A DNA stretch of 64,000 nucleotides from Aurelia coerulea (lineage: Eukaryota; Cnidaria; Scyphozoa; Semaeostomeae; Ulmaridae), in contig CM076953.1 of the NCBI GenBank assembly GCA_039566865.1, positions 4,464,001-4,528,000 on the forward strand, read 5' to 3'. This document shows positions 47,580 to 59,589 of the stretch, one piece after another (position 1 is the first letter of the stretch; each line of letters begins with the position of its first letter). Both the position numbers and the translations under genes were made by a program. Below the pieces are notes generated by a model. The model searched no databases. It was not told where the DNA came from and was given only the letters and a program-made list of their open reading frames with translations.

Positions 47580-48960
47580 ATGTATTGTATAGTTGTGCAT
47601 GCGCACCGTGGTCTGTAGCTACTCCCCTCCTTGTAATTGCCAGCGTCATATCAACGTCGTTTCTTCGCAGCAAAATAGCCCCAGCAGCAATTCTAATAGT
47701 TTTCAGTTTCAACTGTTCTTACCAACCAATTTGTTTGTAGCTATTTCATCCAAGGTTTCCGGCAGTATCTTCATCAGTGTGTTCTGTGTTGTATCGTATA
47801 GTTATGCATTTGCACCATGGCCTGTCGAGAGTCCCTTGCTTATAGCCATCGTCACATTAATATCTTTTCTTCGTAGAAAAATAGCCCCAGCAGCAATTAT
47901 AATAGTTTTCAGTTCCAACTGTTTTTACCAACCTATTTGTTTGTAGCTATTTCATCCAAGGTTGCCGGCAGTATCTTCATCAGTGTGTTCTGTGTTGTAT
48001 CGTATAGTTATGCATTTGCACCATGGCCTGTCGAGAGTCCCTTGCTTATAGCCATCGTCACATTAATATCTTTTCTTCGTAGAAAAATAGCCCCAGCAGC
48101 AATTATAATAGTTTTCAGTTTCAACTGTTCTTACTAACCAATTTGTTTGTAGCTATTTCATCCAAGGTTTCCGGCCAGTATCTTCATCAGTGTGTTCTGT
48201 GTTGTATCGTATAGTTATGCATTGCGCATCATGGTATCCCCTGTCGAGAGTCCTTTGCTTATAGCCATCGTCACATCTAATATTTTTTCTTCGTAGAAAA
48301 ATAGCCCTAGCAGCAATTATAATAGTTTTCAGTTCCAACTGTTTTTACCAACCAATTTGTTTGTAGCTATTTGATCCAAAGTTGCCTGGCAGTCCTTCTC
48401 AGCATTAGTTTATGATTTATCATATAGTTATGTGTGCGCATCATGGTTTGTAGAGGCTCCCTTGCTTATAGCCATCGACACATCTACTTTGTTTCTTCGT
48501 AGAAAAATAGCCCCAGCAGCATTTCTAATAGTTTTCAGTTTCAACTGTTTTTACCAACCAATTTGTTTGTAGCTATTTCATCCAAAGTTGCCTGGCAGTC
48601 CTTCTCAGCATTAGTTTATGATTATCATATAGTTATGTATGCGCATCATGGTTTGTAGAGGCTCCCCTGCTTATAGCCATCTCCCCTGCTTATAGCCATC
48701 GACACATCTATTTTGTTTCTTCGTAGAAAAATAGCCCAAGCAGCAATTCTAATAGTTGTCAGTTCAACTGTTTTTACCAACCAATTTGTTTGTAGCTATT
48801 TCATATAGTTATCCAAATTTGCCTGGCCAGTACCTTCTCAGCATTAGTTTATGAGCTATTTGATATGCCTGGTAGTACCTTCTCAGCATTAGTTTATGAT
48901 GTATCAAATAGTTATGTATGCGCATCATGGGTTGTAGAGACTCCCCTGCTTATAGCCATC
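47580..48960. repeat. ~206-bp tandem array of the GPCR 3' end
   Basis: ttgtttgtagctatttcat occurs at 47731, 47937, 48143, 48357, 48563 and 48785 (spacings 206, 206, 214, 206, 222). Each unit has ttcgtagaaaaatagcc, which on the minus strand encodes AIFLRR, the same residues as in the C-terminus of the adjacent receptor. The final unit merges with the receptor's own coding end near 48990. Confidence 0.92.
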
Positions 48961-49904
48961 GACACATCTATTTTGTTTCTTCGTAGAAAAATAGCCCTAG
49001 AAGCATTTCTAATTGACCTCATTCTCAAGCAATAGATGATAGGGTTAGTGAGGCTGTTCACCAGCAGTAGCATTGTTGCCCAAATAAATAACACGAACAT
49101 TGGTACTGAAAATTGACATAATGCGAAAATGTCGCTTATACTCGCAACTGTCGTAATTGGAGCGTAACACAGCACGAAGCATCCAAACATAATTGCTAAA
49201 GTGTAGGCCTTGCCTTTTTCTTCCTTTCCACGCTTAATTTGTTTTCTTCTTTGCACTTCGTGACTTGTCTCGCCTTCCTCTGTCGTTTGGACGATTGCAA
49301 TTCCTTTACATTGTTTGCGTATGCAGTGGTATATTCGCCCAAAGCAGTATAGCATCACTGGCACCATACCAATAATACAGACAGTGCTTAACCAGAAAAA
49401 GACATGTTTGCTTACAAAAGGAAGTGGCATTATAATCAAGCATAGTATAACGGCTACACAAATATGTTTCCTGCACGTTGCTGTTCGTCGATATCTAAAT
49501 GGATGACATATAGCAAAATATCTGTCTATTGTTATGCACAATATGAATGTGTAAGAAACTCCTGCGAAGACTTCAGACGAATACCAGAATATTGAAGTGA
49601 ATGAACTAAGATCAAGGCCTGCTCTTGTGTAGAATAACATTGTCAAGAATAATGGCTGCGAGATCAATCCAGCTAATAAGTCACTTATGCACAGCCCGCC
49701 AACAAATACATTCGAAGGCGTGTGCAATGACCTTGTTTTGATTAATGTCACTAGTAGAATGGCGTTAGCAATGATTGTCAACAAAGCTGGAAAGATGTTG
49801 AGAATTATGATTATTTGTGTGTGTATCAACGCACTGCTGTTTTCTGGCTCATGAATAATTGATGTGAGCACGCATGTAGGCCTCGACACATTGCTCCAGG
49901 CCAT
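48912..49904 (-). CDS. Intronless class A GPCR, TPSN type
   Basis: 330 residues with N-glycosylation sites near the N-terminus (NVS, NSS). TM1 has IAN and is followed by LHTPSN. TM2 has CISDLLAG, TM3 ends TIDRYFAICHPF, TM5 keeps the proline (GMVPVMLYCFGRIY), TM6 has CYAP, and TM7 has NPIIY before CLRMRSIRNASRAIF. The TM4-TM5 loop is short and the TM3 cysteine is missing, as in the other TPSN receptors here. It lies antisense to SMARCAD1 and 2.4 kb past its last visible exon. Both ends of the gene are represented in adjoining tandem arrays. Confidence 0.94.
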   Translation of the reverse strand: MAWSNVSRPTCVLTSIIHEPENSSALIHTQIIIILNIFPALLTIIANAILLVTLIKTRSLHTPSNVFVGGLCISDLLAGLISQPLFLTMLFYTRAGLDLSSFTSIFWYSSEVFAGVSYTFILCITIDRYFAICHPFRYRRTATCRKHICVAVILCLIIMPLPFVSKHVFFWLSTVCIIGMVPVMLYCFGRIYHCIRKQCKGIAIVQTTEEGETSHEVQRRKQIKRGKEEKGKAYTLAIMFGCFVLCYAPITTVASISDIFALCQFSVPMFVLFIWATMLLLVNSLTNPIIYCLRMRSIRNASRAIFLRRNKIDVSMAISRGVSTTHDAHT

Positions 49905-50054
49905 AATATCGCTGCCAAATATACGGAGATGATGCCAATAGAAATGCCGCAGACTTCGTCTTATTTGTATTCTCGTTCAGTGCTTGTGTTCCTTGTAACT
50001 GCAACTGCAACTGCAAGGATTTGCGTCTTCTTTTTTAAAATATTAAGCGCACTA

Positions 50055-50290
50055 ATTAAACTTTAATTTGTTGTCACTTTGAATCAAGCTTTTGATTCAG
50101 ACTTTAATTTGTTGTCACTTTGAAACGAAAAATTGAAATTGTTGTCATTTCAAAACAAGCATTTGGTTCCAGCTTGAATTTGTGGTCACTTTAAAACAAG
50201 CATTTGGTTCCAACTTGAATTTGTTGTCACTTTGAAACAAGCTTTTGATTCAGACTTGAATTTGTTGTCACTTTGAATCAAGCATTTGTT
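50055..50290. repeat. 41-bp tandem repeat upstream of the GPCR
   Basis: Six units of the form ttgaatttgttgtcactttg followed by aaacaagcatttggttcca, spaced about 40 bp. It lies 150 bp 5' of the minus-strand receptor start. Confidence 0.9.
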
Positions 50291-50589
50291 CCTTAGAAGT
50301 GATAGATTTGTAAAATCGTCGGCAATCGTGTTCTTTTCACCGCAGGCACCCAGTTCTTCGATTTAAAGCTGGTTTTCATGAGCCTTATTGCTACGCAATT
50401 TGAGGCCAGGTGTTTACAACTGATATTTCGTTGTCGTGCTTCTAGAGGCCTTTTTAAAAACTGCGTCGCTTTAACCCTCGAACTCAGAGATATGCTCTTC
50501 AAAGTACAGGCATAGTTAGACGTGCAAATGAGCAAAATGTACTTCTTAATCAATCCACTGCTCATGCAAGATTGCTGCGAAAAATTATG

Positions 50590-51110
50590 TTGGCTTGATG
50601 TTATACTTCACCGTGCTATATTACTGCTAAAAGACGTTCAGACGATGTAACTATTAATACTGCAGACCAGGCTCCTATCAATTAGCATTACTGACGCAGT
50701 TTCTTGAATACAGCAGAATTTCCTTGCTTTACCAATGCACTGCTATGTTCTGGCTCTTGTAAAAGTGCTGCTAGCAATCGTATTGGGCTTGATAATATAC
50801 TTCACCATGTTATATTACTGCTAAAAGACGTTCAGACGATATAACTATTAATACTGCAGACCAGGCTCCTATCAATTAGCATTACTGACGCAGTTTCTTG
50901 AATACAGCAGAATTTCCTTGCTTTACCAATGCACTGCTATGTTCTGGCTCATGTAAAAGTGCTGCTAGCAGTCGTATTACGCTTGATACTATACTTCTCC
51001 ATGCAAGATTACTACTATGGAATATCCAGGCGATGCAAATAGTAATTCTGCAGGTTGGCCTTTGTGTTGCTCTATCATTTGGAATCTTATTCTTTTGAAC
51101 TTTCATCAAG
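50590..51110. repeat. ~193-bp duplicates of the GPCR N-terminal coding region
   Basis: tgcagaccaggctcctatca is at 50661 and 50854. Each unit contains actgctatgttctggctc. On the minus strand the second reads LLAALLHEPEHSSALV, against VLTSIIHEPENSSALI at the receptor N-terminus. These are decayed copies of the receptor's 5' end. Confidence 0.82.
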
Positions 51111-51479
51111 CTTTGACTGTCCTAAATTCTCGAATAATTACGAATCCTAACGTGGCTCAGAGTGTTTGTTATTGAGAAATGATAAAAGAGCTGGAGCATC
51201 ACATTTCGTTACCTTCACTGCAGTTCTGCTTTTCACTCCCTCTTGAGCCACAGCATTCTATTTGTCGCCTTGCCGGCCTACTGCTCACTAGCAAAAAGGC
51301 GATCAGATACGCCGTAAGTTAGTTCATTGTCAAGCAATCGCTCACATCAAATGGCTTAGGAGACAAGCTGTGTGCGTTTGCAAATCTGTGCACTTTACAT
51401 ATCAAATATTATGTACAATAATACAAAATGAGTATAGTACAACCTGCTATTTGGTTTCATTTTACGTGTAGGTTAACAA

Positions 51480-53165
51480 TAATGATACACGTAGGACGGC
51501 CTGCTATCTGAATGAAATTGATATAACACAGCGTGAGTCTCTTCCTATGCTGGTAGGCAGCATATATCGTACAAAGAAACCTGTTTCTTATAGCTCTGAG
51601 GATCAAGCAATTTCGCAATTGCTATCGAATTCATGTGTTCATTTCATGTTCAAATTAACCCACGAGAACAGGACTGTCTCTATGGTGATAAACAGCATAT
51701 ATCGTACAAGAAAAATTTCTTGTGATAGCTCTGAAGAACAGGCAATTTTCTATTTGCTGTCGATTTTATGTTTCATTTCATGTACAGATTAACCGTAATA
51801 TCATGAGTAGGATGAACTGCCTTTTCGAGTATATGGATTTGGATGCCTATTTCTGCCTGTTTAGAGCAAAATTTCTAAAGATGCTGACAGGCGGTATATA
51901 TCTTACGAGATAAACTGTTTCTAACAGCTCTGGTGGTCAGGTAGATGCTTGTTTGCAATCAACTTTGTGTTCGATTTCATGTACTGAGGTACTGACGAGC
52001 TTTAACGATACGAGTAATGCGCTTCCACTTTGATACAACAAGAACCAGTCTCTTCATACACGGAGTAGTAAATTATATCGTGCAAGAACTGCATATGATA
52101 GCTTCAAAAAGATCGGACAACTTTCTCTTTTGTATCGAATCTGTATTCTAGTTCATGTACAAACTGAACTAATAATACGAGTAGGGTGGCTCCACATTGA
52201 TGATATGTATCCACAAGAGAGTCACTTTAGACGCTAATAGGCAGTTTATATCGTACGAGAATTGCATTTAATAGCTCTGACGGTTGGACCACTTTCTGTT
52301 TGCTATCGGATTTGTATCCTAGTGCATGCACAGACTAACCTTGACATTAAAAGTAGCGCGGTTCCACAGTGATGATATGTATCCACTAGAGAGTCACTTC
52401 AGACGCTGATAGGCAGTTAACATTGCACGATAACTGCATTTAATAGCTCTGACGGCTAGACATCTTTCTGTTTGCTATCGAATTTGTATCCTAGTGCATG
52501 CACAGACTAACCTTGGTAATACGAGTTGCGCGACTTCTTATTGATGATATGTATCCACAAGAGAGTCACAGACGCAGATAGGCAGTTTATATCGTACGAG
52601 AATTGCATTTAATAGCTCTGACGGTTGGACCACTTTCTGTTTGCTATCGGATTTGTATCCTAGTGCATGGAAGACTAACCTTGACATTAAAAGTAGCGCG
52701 GTTCCACAGTGATGATATGTATCCACTAGAGAGTCACTTCAGACGCTGATAGGCAGCGCACGATAACTGCATTTAATAGCTCTGACTTAGACATCTTTCT
52801 GTTTGCTATCGAATTTGTATCCTAGTGCATGCACAGACTAACCTTGGTAATACGAGTTGCGCGACTTCTTATTGATGATATGTATCCACAAGAGAGTCAC
52901 AGACGCAGATAGGCAGTTTATATCGTACGAGAATTGCATTTAATAGCTCTGACGGTTGGACCACTTTCTGTTTGCTATCGAATTTGTATCCTAGTGCATG
53001 CACAGACTAACCTTGATAATACGAGTTGCGCGACTTCTTATTGATGATATGTATCCACAAGAGAGTCACTTCAGACGCTGATAGGCAGTTTACATCGTTT
53101 GAAAAGTTTTTCTCATAGTTCTGACGGTTGGACAACTTTCTGCTTGCTATCGAGTTTTGTTTTCC
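51480..53165. repeat. ~170-bp tandem array, about 10 units
   Basis: gatgatatgtatccac is at 52199, 52371, 52543, 52711, 52874 and 53043; older diverged units (tagctctga...gctatcgaat) extend back to 51560. The spacing is 163-172 bp. ORFs here repeat with the unit and have no family match. Confidence 0.92.
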
Positions 53166-54236
53166 AAAAAGTTGCCGGAAACTGATTGCTTCTATTTGCA
53201 ATGCATTTAAAACTTTACAAACAAACGAACATTCTTCATTCAAATAGATGCCTGATTTGCAATGGAAAGGTTCTTCGGTAGGACATTATTTACAAAGGTT
53301 ATCGAAAAATTGATAATCGTACGATAACGCAGCTGCCTGAAAATAATCAGTTCCTCGGTGTGTATTCCACCAAAATACCGCATCGTTTTGAATGAATTTG
53401 CTTTTTCGTTTGAAATATTTTTGATTATTGACAAATATTATTATTTCAGCGGCAGCTTAGAAGTATTCTTTTTTTAAAATCATGAAGTTCCGTCCTGCGT
53501 ACTACTCTTCACAACTGCCTGTTCTCTACTGCCAATTTGACATCTCTATATTACATGTCCTTTCCTATACAGGATGTCCCAAAAAATTGAGCCTCGTTTG
53601 TGTGGCTGCTGTGGAGGAGCTGCAGCCTCAATTTTTTCAATTTTACACAGTTGCATAGATCAGGCTAGACTGATTACAAGTTCGTAGTTATTGCTACGAC
53701 TCATGGAAACATTGAAAATTGGGACTAAATTGTTTCCCTCGACGTCACGTCCGGTTATGGAAACCACCCATCCTGAGTTTGACCTCGCTCGACCGAGCTT
53801 AGAGGGAATCTAAGCATATATCAGTGTTTTATAAAAATAGCTATCCAAAGATAATAGGCTGTGACACGTGCCGCACCATATTTGGGTAACTTATTGACGT
53901 CAACAGGAAATACCGACATGTGATTGGCTAGACTGTGACCGCAAGTGGCTTGAGCCACTTTTATATGCTTACATTCCCTTTAACTTCAGTCACCTGACGG
54001 AAACTGGATATGCGTTGCCTGCGTTTTCTGGGAGTTTTAAGGGCGTGGTCATGCAAAGTTTTCCTGAGGCTACACTTTTCCAGTGCTCATCTTATTTTTG
54101 TGCGCTGAGTTCGCGTTTCACCTCCAACTACTTTTTGGCAAGCATCTTTTCTTCCCACGGCATCTAGATGCTGCCTTCCTAGCGCTAATTGGTATTTGTT
54201 TTGGAGCCTAAATCCTTTCAATTCATTTTCGTCGTG
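53166..54236. other. Spacer with one short foldback, no gene recognised
   Basis: 53573-53645 is a small palindrome with a ggatgtcccaaaaaattgag start. The stretch around 53690-54010 has cattccctttaacttcagtc and other unassigned motifs. No gene is seen. Confidence 0.45.
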
Positions 54237-54244
54237 TGCTGAGT

Positions 54245-54770
54245 AGCATAGCTTCCAAATCTTTAATTCGACTTAAAAAGGTAGGTGTAAAATTCTGTGA
54301 TCTATTTCTTCTGACTGAGTGGCTTGAAACAAACTTTAGCTACATATCTTTAATTTTACCGTTGGACTTTTCAGAAATTTTCAATATTTTTTTTAAATTT
54401 CAGCGTATGTTACATTTCTACTCATTTGAGGGTGTGACGTCATCAAATTTCTAAATCATAAACCAGAAAAGTGACAGACTTTTGCTTGATACCATATTGT
54501 AGACATCCATAAACTATGGTTTTCTTTGAAGTTATTTCATGTTGCTTCAAACAGTTTAGAAACTACGATGATTTTAAGTTTTTTTGAAAATTTTTCTTCA
54601 ATTCTTGAAAAAGAAGAAAAACACTCTAATTCTGAAAATATTGAAGATTTCACAAAAGTCCAACGGTAGAATTACAGAGAAATAGCTAAAGTTTCTTTGA
54701 AATCATTCAGTTCAAAGAAATAAGTAACTGAATTTTACACCAGGCTTTTTAAAGATTTGGAACCTATGCT
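54245..54770. mobile_element. MULE-like MITE, subfamily A, exact 9-bp duplication
   Basis: agcatagcttccaaatcttt to aaagatttggaacctatgct. gtgctgagt at 54236-54244 and 54771-54779 is an exact 9-bp direct repeat. Confidence 0.92.
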
Positions 54771-55706
54771 GTGCTGAGTGGCCAATCTAATTCCTATTGT
54801 GAACGGATTTCGTGTTTGGCACATTGCCCTCTATAAACTCTGAGGCTTCATTAGACATAGTAAAAGTGCATCTTTACAACTATAAATTTTACCTGCTCAG
54901 TGAAGGGCTTGGGTACGAGTTTCAGGTGCTTCGTGAAATTATTGTATGCTTTTTACGCCGTCGCCGTCAAATCTGAATTAATCTCTTCACTTAGCCAAGG
55001 TACCATACTTGGCCAGGAAAGCGAGCCGTGAGAAATCGCATGCAGTGCATGTGTGGTTGGAGGCAATTTTTGTTTCGCATCATTCGCATGGTTTTTTTCT
55101 ATATTGTCATGGAAAAATTAATTGTATCCTCAGTAAATCAAATTCGTCAAAGCAAGAAGAGGCCAACGCCAGATGCTGATCTCCTCTTGAAACGAATGCA
55201 GAAACAAGCAGCAAATGTTTTGACAAACGGCCTGATTGAAAACGGCCTAATTGAGAACCGCCCCAGCGCTGGTGAGGAGTCTCTGTGTGTTACAGTATCG
55301 GACGAAATGGACAGCTCATCTCATCTTCACACTCCAATACCAATGAGATCGTGTCTGATGATGTTGGTGATTTCACACAGCCAAATGATAATTTTGTGAA
55401 ATGGGCTGATTTTGAAAGTTTAAAAAAATTTATTCATGGCGAAGTTCTCGATTTGAAAGCAAAGGTTGCAAGTCGAAACACTGGTAGTACACCCGAAAAA
55501 CGCAGCTCTCCCGATTACAAGCGTGCCTTCATTCGAAGCCTAGAGCATCGTATTGTTTCCTTAGAGAAACAGCTAGAAATTGCCATCGTCGGAGATTCGA
55601 TGGTTAATAAAATCCAGGAAAATCGTTTAAACAAACATCACCACGACCAGATCAAACGCCACGGCCGGGCAACAACTTTGGATGTGAACGATTTATCAAA
55701 CCCACC

Positions 55707-55868
55707 CAAGGACGTACCTGGGGGCTGTGCCCCGGGAGCTGCAGTTCACCCCTGCTCATAGATTTTTTAAACGAATCATCGTTTTTATCACTAGACGCCA
55801 AGTCTTGCCTCAATTACATGAAGGGAAACGATCATCGGCTCCCCCCTCTCGAATTCCTGGGTACGTCA
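55707..55868. mobile_element. Small MITE inside the ORF1 relic
   Basis: gacgtacctgggggc at the left and attcctgggtacgtca at the right are complementary. It separates the GDS block from the GTNDL block, where a continuous protein is expected. Confidence 0.6.
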
Positions 55869-56128
55869 CTGAACGCATCGCTCGACAAAAAACCAGATTT
55901 GATGATCATTTTGCTGGAACGAATGACTTGACTGATGATATGAAGTAAACACTGCTGAAAATCTGCTGAAAATCTTACCGAACTTATTGACTCAGCTAGT
56001 GATGTGTCTCCTGAAACTGAAATCGTTATCTTATCTGTTATCATAAGGGAATACAAGCCAGGTATGCGTAAAAAAGTCAAGAACCTGAACAAAGTCATTG
56101 ACGAGGTTTGTGAAAAGTACAATATTAA

Positions 56129-56444
56129 AGGGGCTCCGTCGTCAAAATGTAAACAAAACGATAAATTTTGGCAGTTTTTTGAAAGGTGATATCACACAGG
56201 ATTTTCGCATTTTTTTCAAAATGAAAGTTGCTGTTTGGGCATTAATCCTTGTACTTCACTAAGGAACAAAACAAGCATTCATATCTTCTACGATTGCTCG
56301 GATATAAGTGGATTTTTAACGGTCACTTTTTTGTGGCTTGGGTGAAGCCATCAAAAAAACTGCAGAGAACAATGGATGAACAATGGATAATCCCCGACAC
56401 TTGCGAGTTTACGGATTTGTTTACTATTTGACGACTGAGCCCCT
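56129..56444. mobile_element. piggyBac-like MITE, complete, TTAA duplication
   Basis: Starts aggggctccgtcgtc and ends gacgactgagcccct. TTAA is at 56125-56128 and 56445-56448. Removing it in thought joins the ORF1 reading frame (KYNI then KVMPNS), so the target is a real empty site. Truncated relatives are at 24335 and 46697. Confidence 0.92.
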
Positions 56445-56489
56445 TTAAAGTGATGCCCAATTCAGTTGTTGGTGGTGAATGCATTAGTA

Positions 56490-56875
56490 CTAAGGTGCTG
56501 TTTATATGGAGCAGGGCCGAGATCTCAACTTCAGGTCTCGAAATTAGTTTTCGTTTATATGAGAGGAGGGCTGGAAATTTCCCATGTAAACGCAATCAAG
56601 AGGGCTAGCCCTCCTAGTCCGAATGGCGAAAACGATAGAATCAGCGTAGAACAATAGGATCGGAATGGTTGGCGCCATCATGTCTAGCCCTCCTAGAAGG
56701 GTCCATGAAGGACTGGCTGTCCATGTAAAAAATGCAAAATGAAATCCAGTCCTAAGAAACTACACCTAAATTAGAAAGGGAACTCTGTATTCGCTATAAA
56801 CTTTCTAACTGTTGAGAATGATAATCAACCTACTATAGCTGGCAGTATCAGCATTACCCACTTGAATAACATTGA
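56490..56875. other. Inverted-repeat remnant, no gene recognised
   Basis: Contains gtttatatggagcagggc and, further on, ctgtccatgtaaa; the phrase gggctagccctcct recurs. Likely a decayed foldback element related to the Harbinger-like group, but the ends do not match well. Confidence 0.4.
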
Positions 56876-56877
56876 TA

Positions 56878-57300
56878 CAGTAAATCCCCGCATATAAGAA
56901 CCTAAAAAAATAAGAACCTACAGGCTGTTTTTCCTAACTTATGCACCTTGTAATTAAGAACCTGTTTCAGTTTGATGAAAAATATGTTCTTATAGCAGGG
57001 GTAGCAAAGTTGATTTTGGATTGTCAGTGTTCAGTTCATTTTTGTCCCAGTTGGCTTTTAATGTTTGAATCTCCTCCCCTGATGTTTGAAAGCTTAGCAT
57101 TGGTTATTAGGTATATTATAACCTTGCCAAAACAAATAATATGGCTGAAAATCATCGATGAAGGTTCTAAAATGGCCTACACAAGGTACTCTTCAAATAA
57201 GAACCATTGTACCTTGAAATTTGTCTTAGTACCTTTAAAATAAGAACCTATTTCAGCGTAGCTCTCAAAAAAGTAGGTTCTTATATGCGGGGATTTACTG
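56878..57300. mobile_element. pogo-like MITE, TA flanks
   Basis: The left end cagtaaatccccgcatataa pairs with the right end ttatatgcggggatttactg. TA is at both flanks. taagaaccta blocks recur internally. Confidence 0.88.
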
Positions 57301-57732
57301 TATGTACATAGGGGTGGGGTGGAACAGGGGGCTCTACCAACGTTTTTAGCGACCAGGCTTTTCCTTCTACTCCAGAAAATGTATCTCCCAACCAATCTAA
57401 ATCGCTGAGCTTTGCTAAGGCGATGATGCACTGTGATCCAGCTAAAGGAAGAAAATACAAAATATCGCAAAAATTAAATTTCATCAAAACATTCATCATG
57501 ATATATTGTCTTCAAGAGGATATCTTCAGGACCAAACAAAGCAAAAAGTAGACTTTTGTGACTTCTGAGTCCGGAGATATTTGCTTCCAAAGTGAATGAA
57601 ATTGACAATGTTTACTTTGCATGTAATTTTTGGTAAATATTTACAGAATGCTCACTATAGTGGCCAATTCATTTGCTATTATCTCTGCCCAGGATTGTCC
57701 GATTTTTGTTGTATTTGTTTTAAGTGATAGAA

Positions 57733-58953
57733 CTACATGTCAGCTTACAAAGGAGTCGGTCATTGCTAATTCTGGTACGCAGTATTTTGTTTTCTTGCTA
57801 TTTTTCCTAAATGCGCCTATTTTCCGGAAATGGATACCAAAAATGCGTAATTTGAAATTGAAAGTAAAAAAAAAAAGAAATTAAGGCAGAATATTTCTAC
57901 CAGACCTAAATTTTGTGAAAGCAGCACATATCATATCAGCAGGTAGTCTGCCAAAGCAATAATTCAGGATCGTGCAGGGAAAAAATCACGTAATTTTGAA
58001 GGTGGCCACTTGTACTTTTTATTTTTTTGGGTCTCCAATGATTTTGATGTGCACCTTTAGATGAACGCAAATCCTGCAAACCAAATTGCAAATCCTTTAA
58101 TTGTATACAGATAGGGGTCCCGATGCTTCAGACAGTTCAACAAAAACACTATAAAATGCCTTTGCCGAGGAGATAGTGAATTAAATTTTACTTTCAGTTA
58201 TGCCAGAGCACCTGTTAAAAAAGATACAGCCACTGAGAATTGTATTTCTTAAGCCATGGTTGCCGGATTTGCGTTTGTCTAAATGTGCACATGAAAATAC
58301 ACTCTTTTTTTAATAAGAATATTGTTTATAAGAGTATTCAGGCTCAGAATCATCCAAATTTTAAGAATATTATAAGAATATTGCTCAGCCTCAGCTCGTA
58401 TATTTGTGTCTCATTTTCCTGCAGTTGCCTGTTTTGCGATGCTCATAACATTCTTGTTGTTACAATTGCTTAAATTTTTCTTTCGTTCGACCAATTCTTT
58501 ATAATGATATGACACTTCTTTGAACTATGTTCCCCTGAAACCATATCAGATTTGAAAAAATAAGAATACTTTAAGAATATGTTAAGGCTCAAAACGAAAA
58601 ATTTCTTAAGAATATTGAGGCTGGAAAAATTTATAGTATTCTTATAAAAAAAAGAGTGTAATGGGAGACCCAAAAGAAGGAAAGAGTAGTAGTGTGCGCC
58701 TTAGAAATTACATAATTTTTTTCCCTGCACGATCCTGAATGAAAGCTTTGGCAGAATGCATGCTAAAATGTGTTGCTTTAACAAAATCTAGGTTTGGTAG
58801 ACATATTTTGGACTTAATCTTTTAATTTGTGCTTTTAATTTCAAATTACTATTTTTGGTTTCAATTTCCGGAAAATAAACGCAAATGGAAAGAAAACAAA
58901 AAATTGCATACCAGAAGCAGCAATGACCCACTCCCTTGTAAACTGACATGTAT
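57733..58953. mobile_element. 1.2-kb long-armed foldback element
   Basis: Arms of about 400 bp: acatgtcagcttacaaagga at the left pairs with cccttgtaaactgacatg at the right; attcaggatcgtgcagggaa pairs with ttccctgcacgatcctgaat; cactctttttttaataagaa pairs with ttcttataaaaaaaagagtg. The loop is small. No coding frame. Confidence 0.88.
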
Positions 58954-58996
58954 AAAATTATTACTCTTGGGCTACCCTTTGTGTTGACTTTGTGTG

Positions 58997-59192
58997 CAAC
59001 TTTGTTGGGGAGACGAGATACGGTTTGTCCGAGGAAACGTATGTGTCCCCCCGTACGGTAGGTTAAAGCTCAAGCGCAGTAGCGTTTAGGGTTGGAGCTC
59101 TGCCGTGTGCATGAGCATTAACCTACTGCACGGGGGGACACGTAAGTTTCCCCGGACAAAGCGATCTCATCTCCCCAACAAAACTTCGATAT
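58997..59192. mobile_element. 196-bp foldback
   Basis: ttgttggggagacgagatac, tttgtccgaggaaacgta and gtgtccccccgta are mirrored at the right end (tacgtgtcccccc complement, agatgagatcgctttgtccg complement). It would form a strong hairpin. Confidence 0.87.
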
Positions 59193-59589
59193 GAATTGGA
59201 TATTTTTAGCTTTTGTGCTTTCTGCCAATGCATGCTTTTAACCTTGCACAAACCCTTCAAGCTGTAACTTATTCCTTGCAAAATAGTTGCCGTCGTGGAA
59301 TTAGATCCATTTGTTTACACGTCAGGCCGTGTCGTGATTTCATGTCATAGGTGTCTGCTATTAATATTGCAAGGGACTGCCACATCGCTACTTAGGGGAG
59401 CAACACCTAGACTAACTACTTCAGTCCCAATTTCCGCTTCGTTGTTTGAATTGGATGACGGCACTACGCTTCAAGCGTCCATCAGTCTATCAATAGTGAT
59501 AACTATGAACGTGTTGACCGAGATTTAGGAGCAAACAATGAAATGACATTCGTTGAAAGGACTGGCGGAAAGAGAGCGGAAATTGTTCA

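Larger units (their letters stand above)
55130..56490 (+). pseudogene. Broken LINE-type ORF1 with SGNH/esterase-like domain
   Basis: Pieces in different frames read in order: a charged N-terminus (RQSKKRPTPDADLLLKRMQK), WADFESLKKFIHGEVLDLKA, a coiled-coil stretch (FIRSLEHRIVSLEKQLE), then AIVGDSMVNKIQENRL (block I, catalytic-type GDS), GTNDLTDDM (block III), and PETEIVILSVIIREYKPGMR. Esterase-like SGNH domains occur in ORF1 of CR1-type LINEs. The frame is broken by shifts, a small insertion at 55707-55868 and the piggyBac-like element at 56129-56444. Confidence 0.72.

Noticed and set aside
52538..53243. Minus-strand ORFs of 62-78 codons upstream of the 48912 GPCR
   Set aside because: They follow the 170-bp tandem unit and share no receptor motifs, unlike the 50590-51110 copies.
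59295..59528. 77-codon plus-strand ORF
   Set aside because: Short, without recognisable domain or start context, in a region leading into a tandem array.
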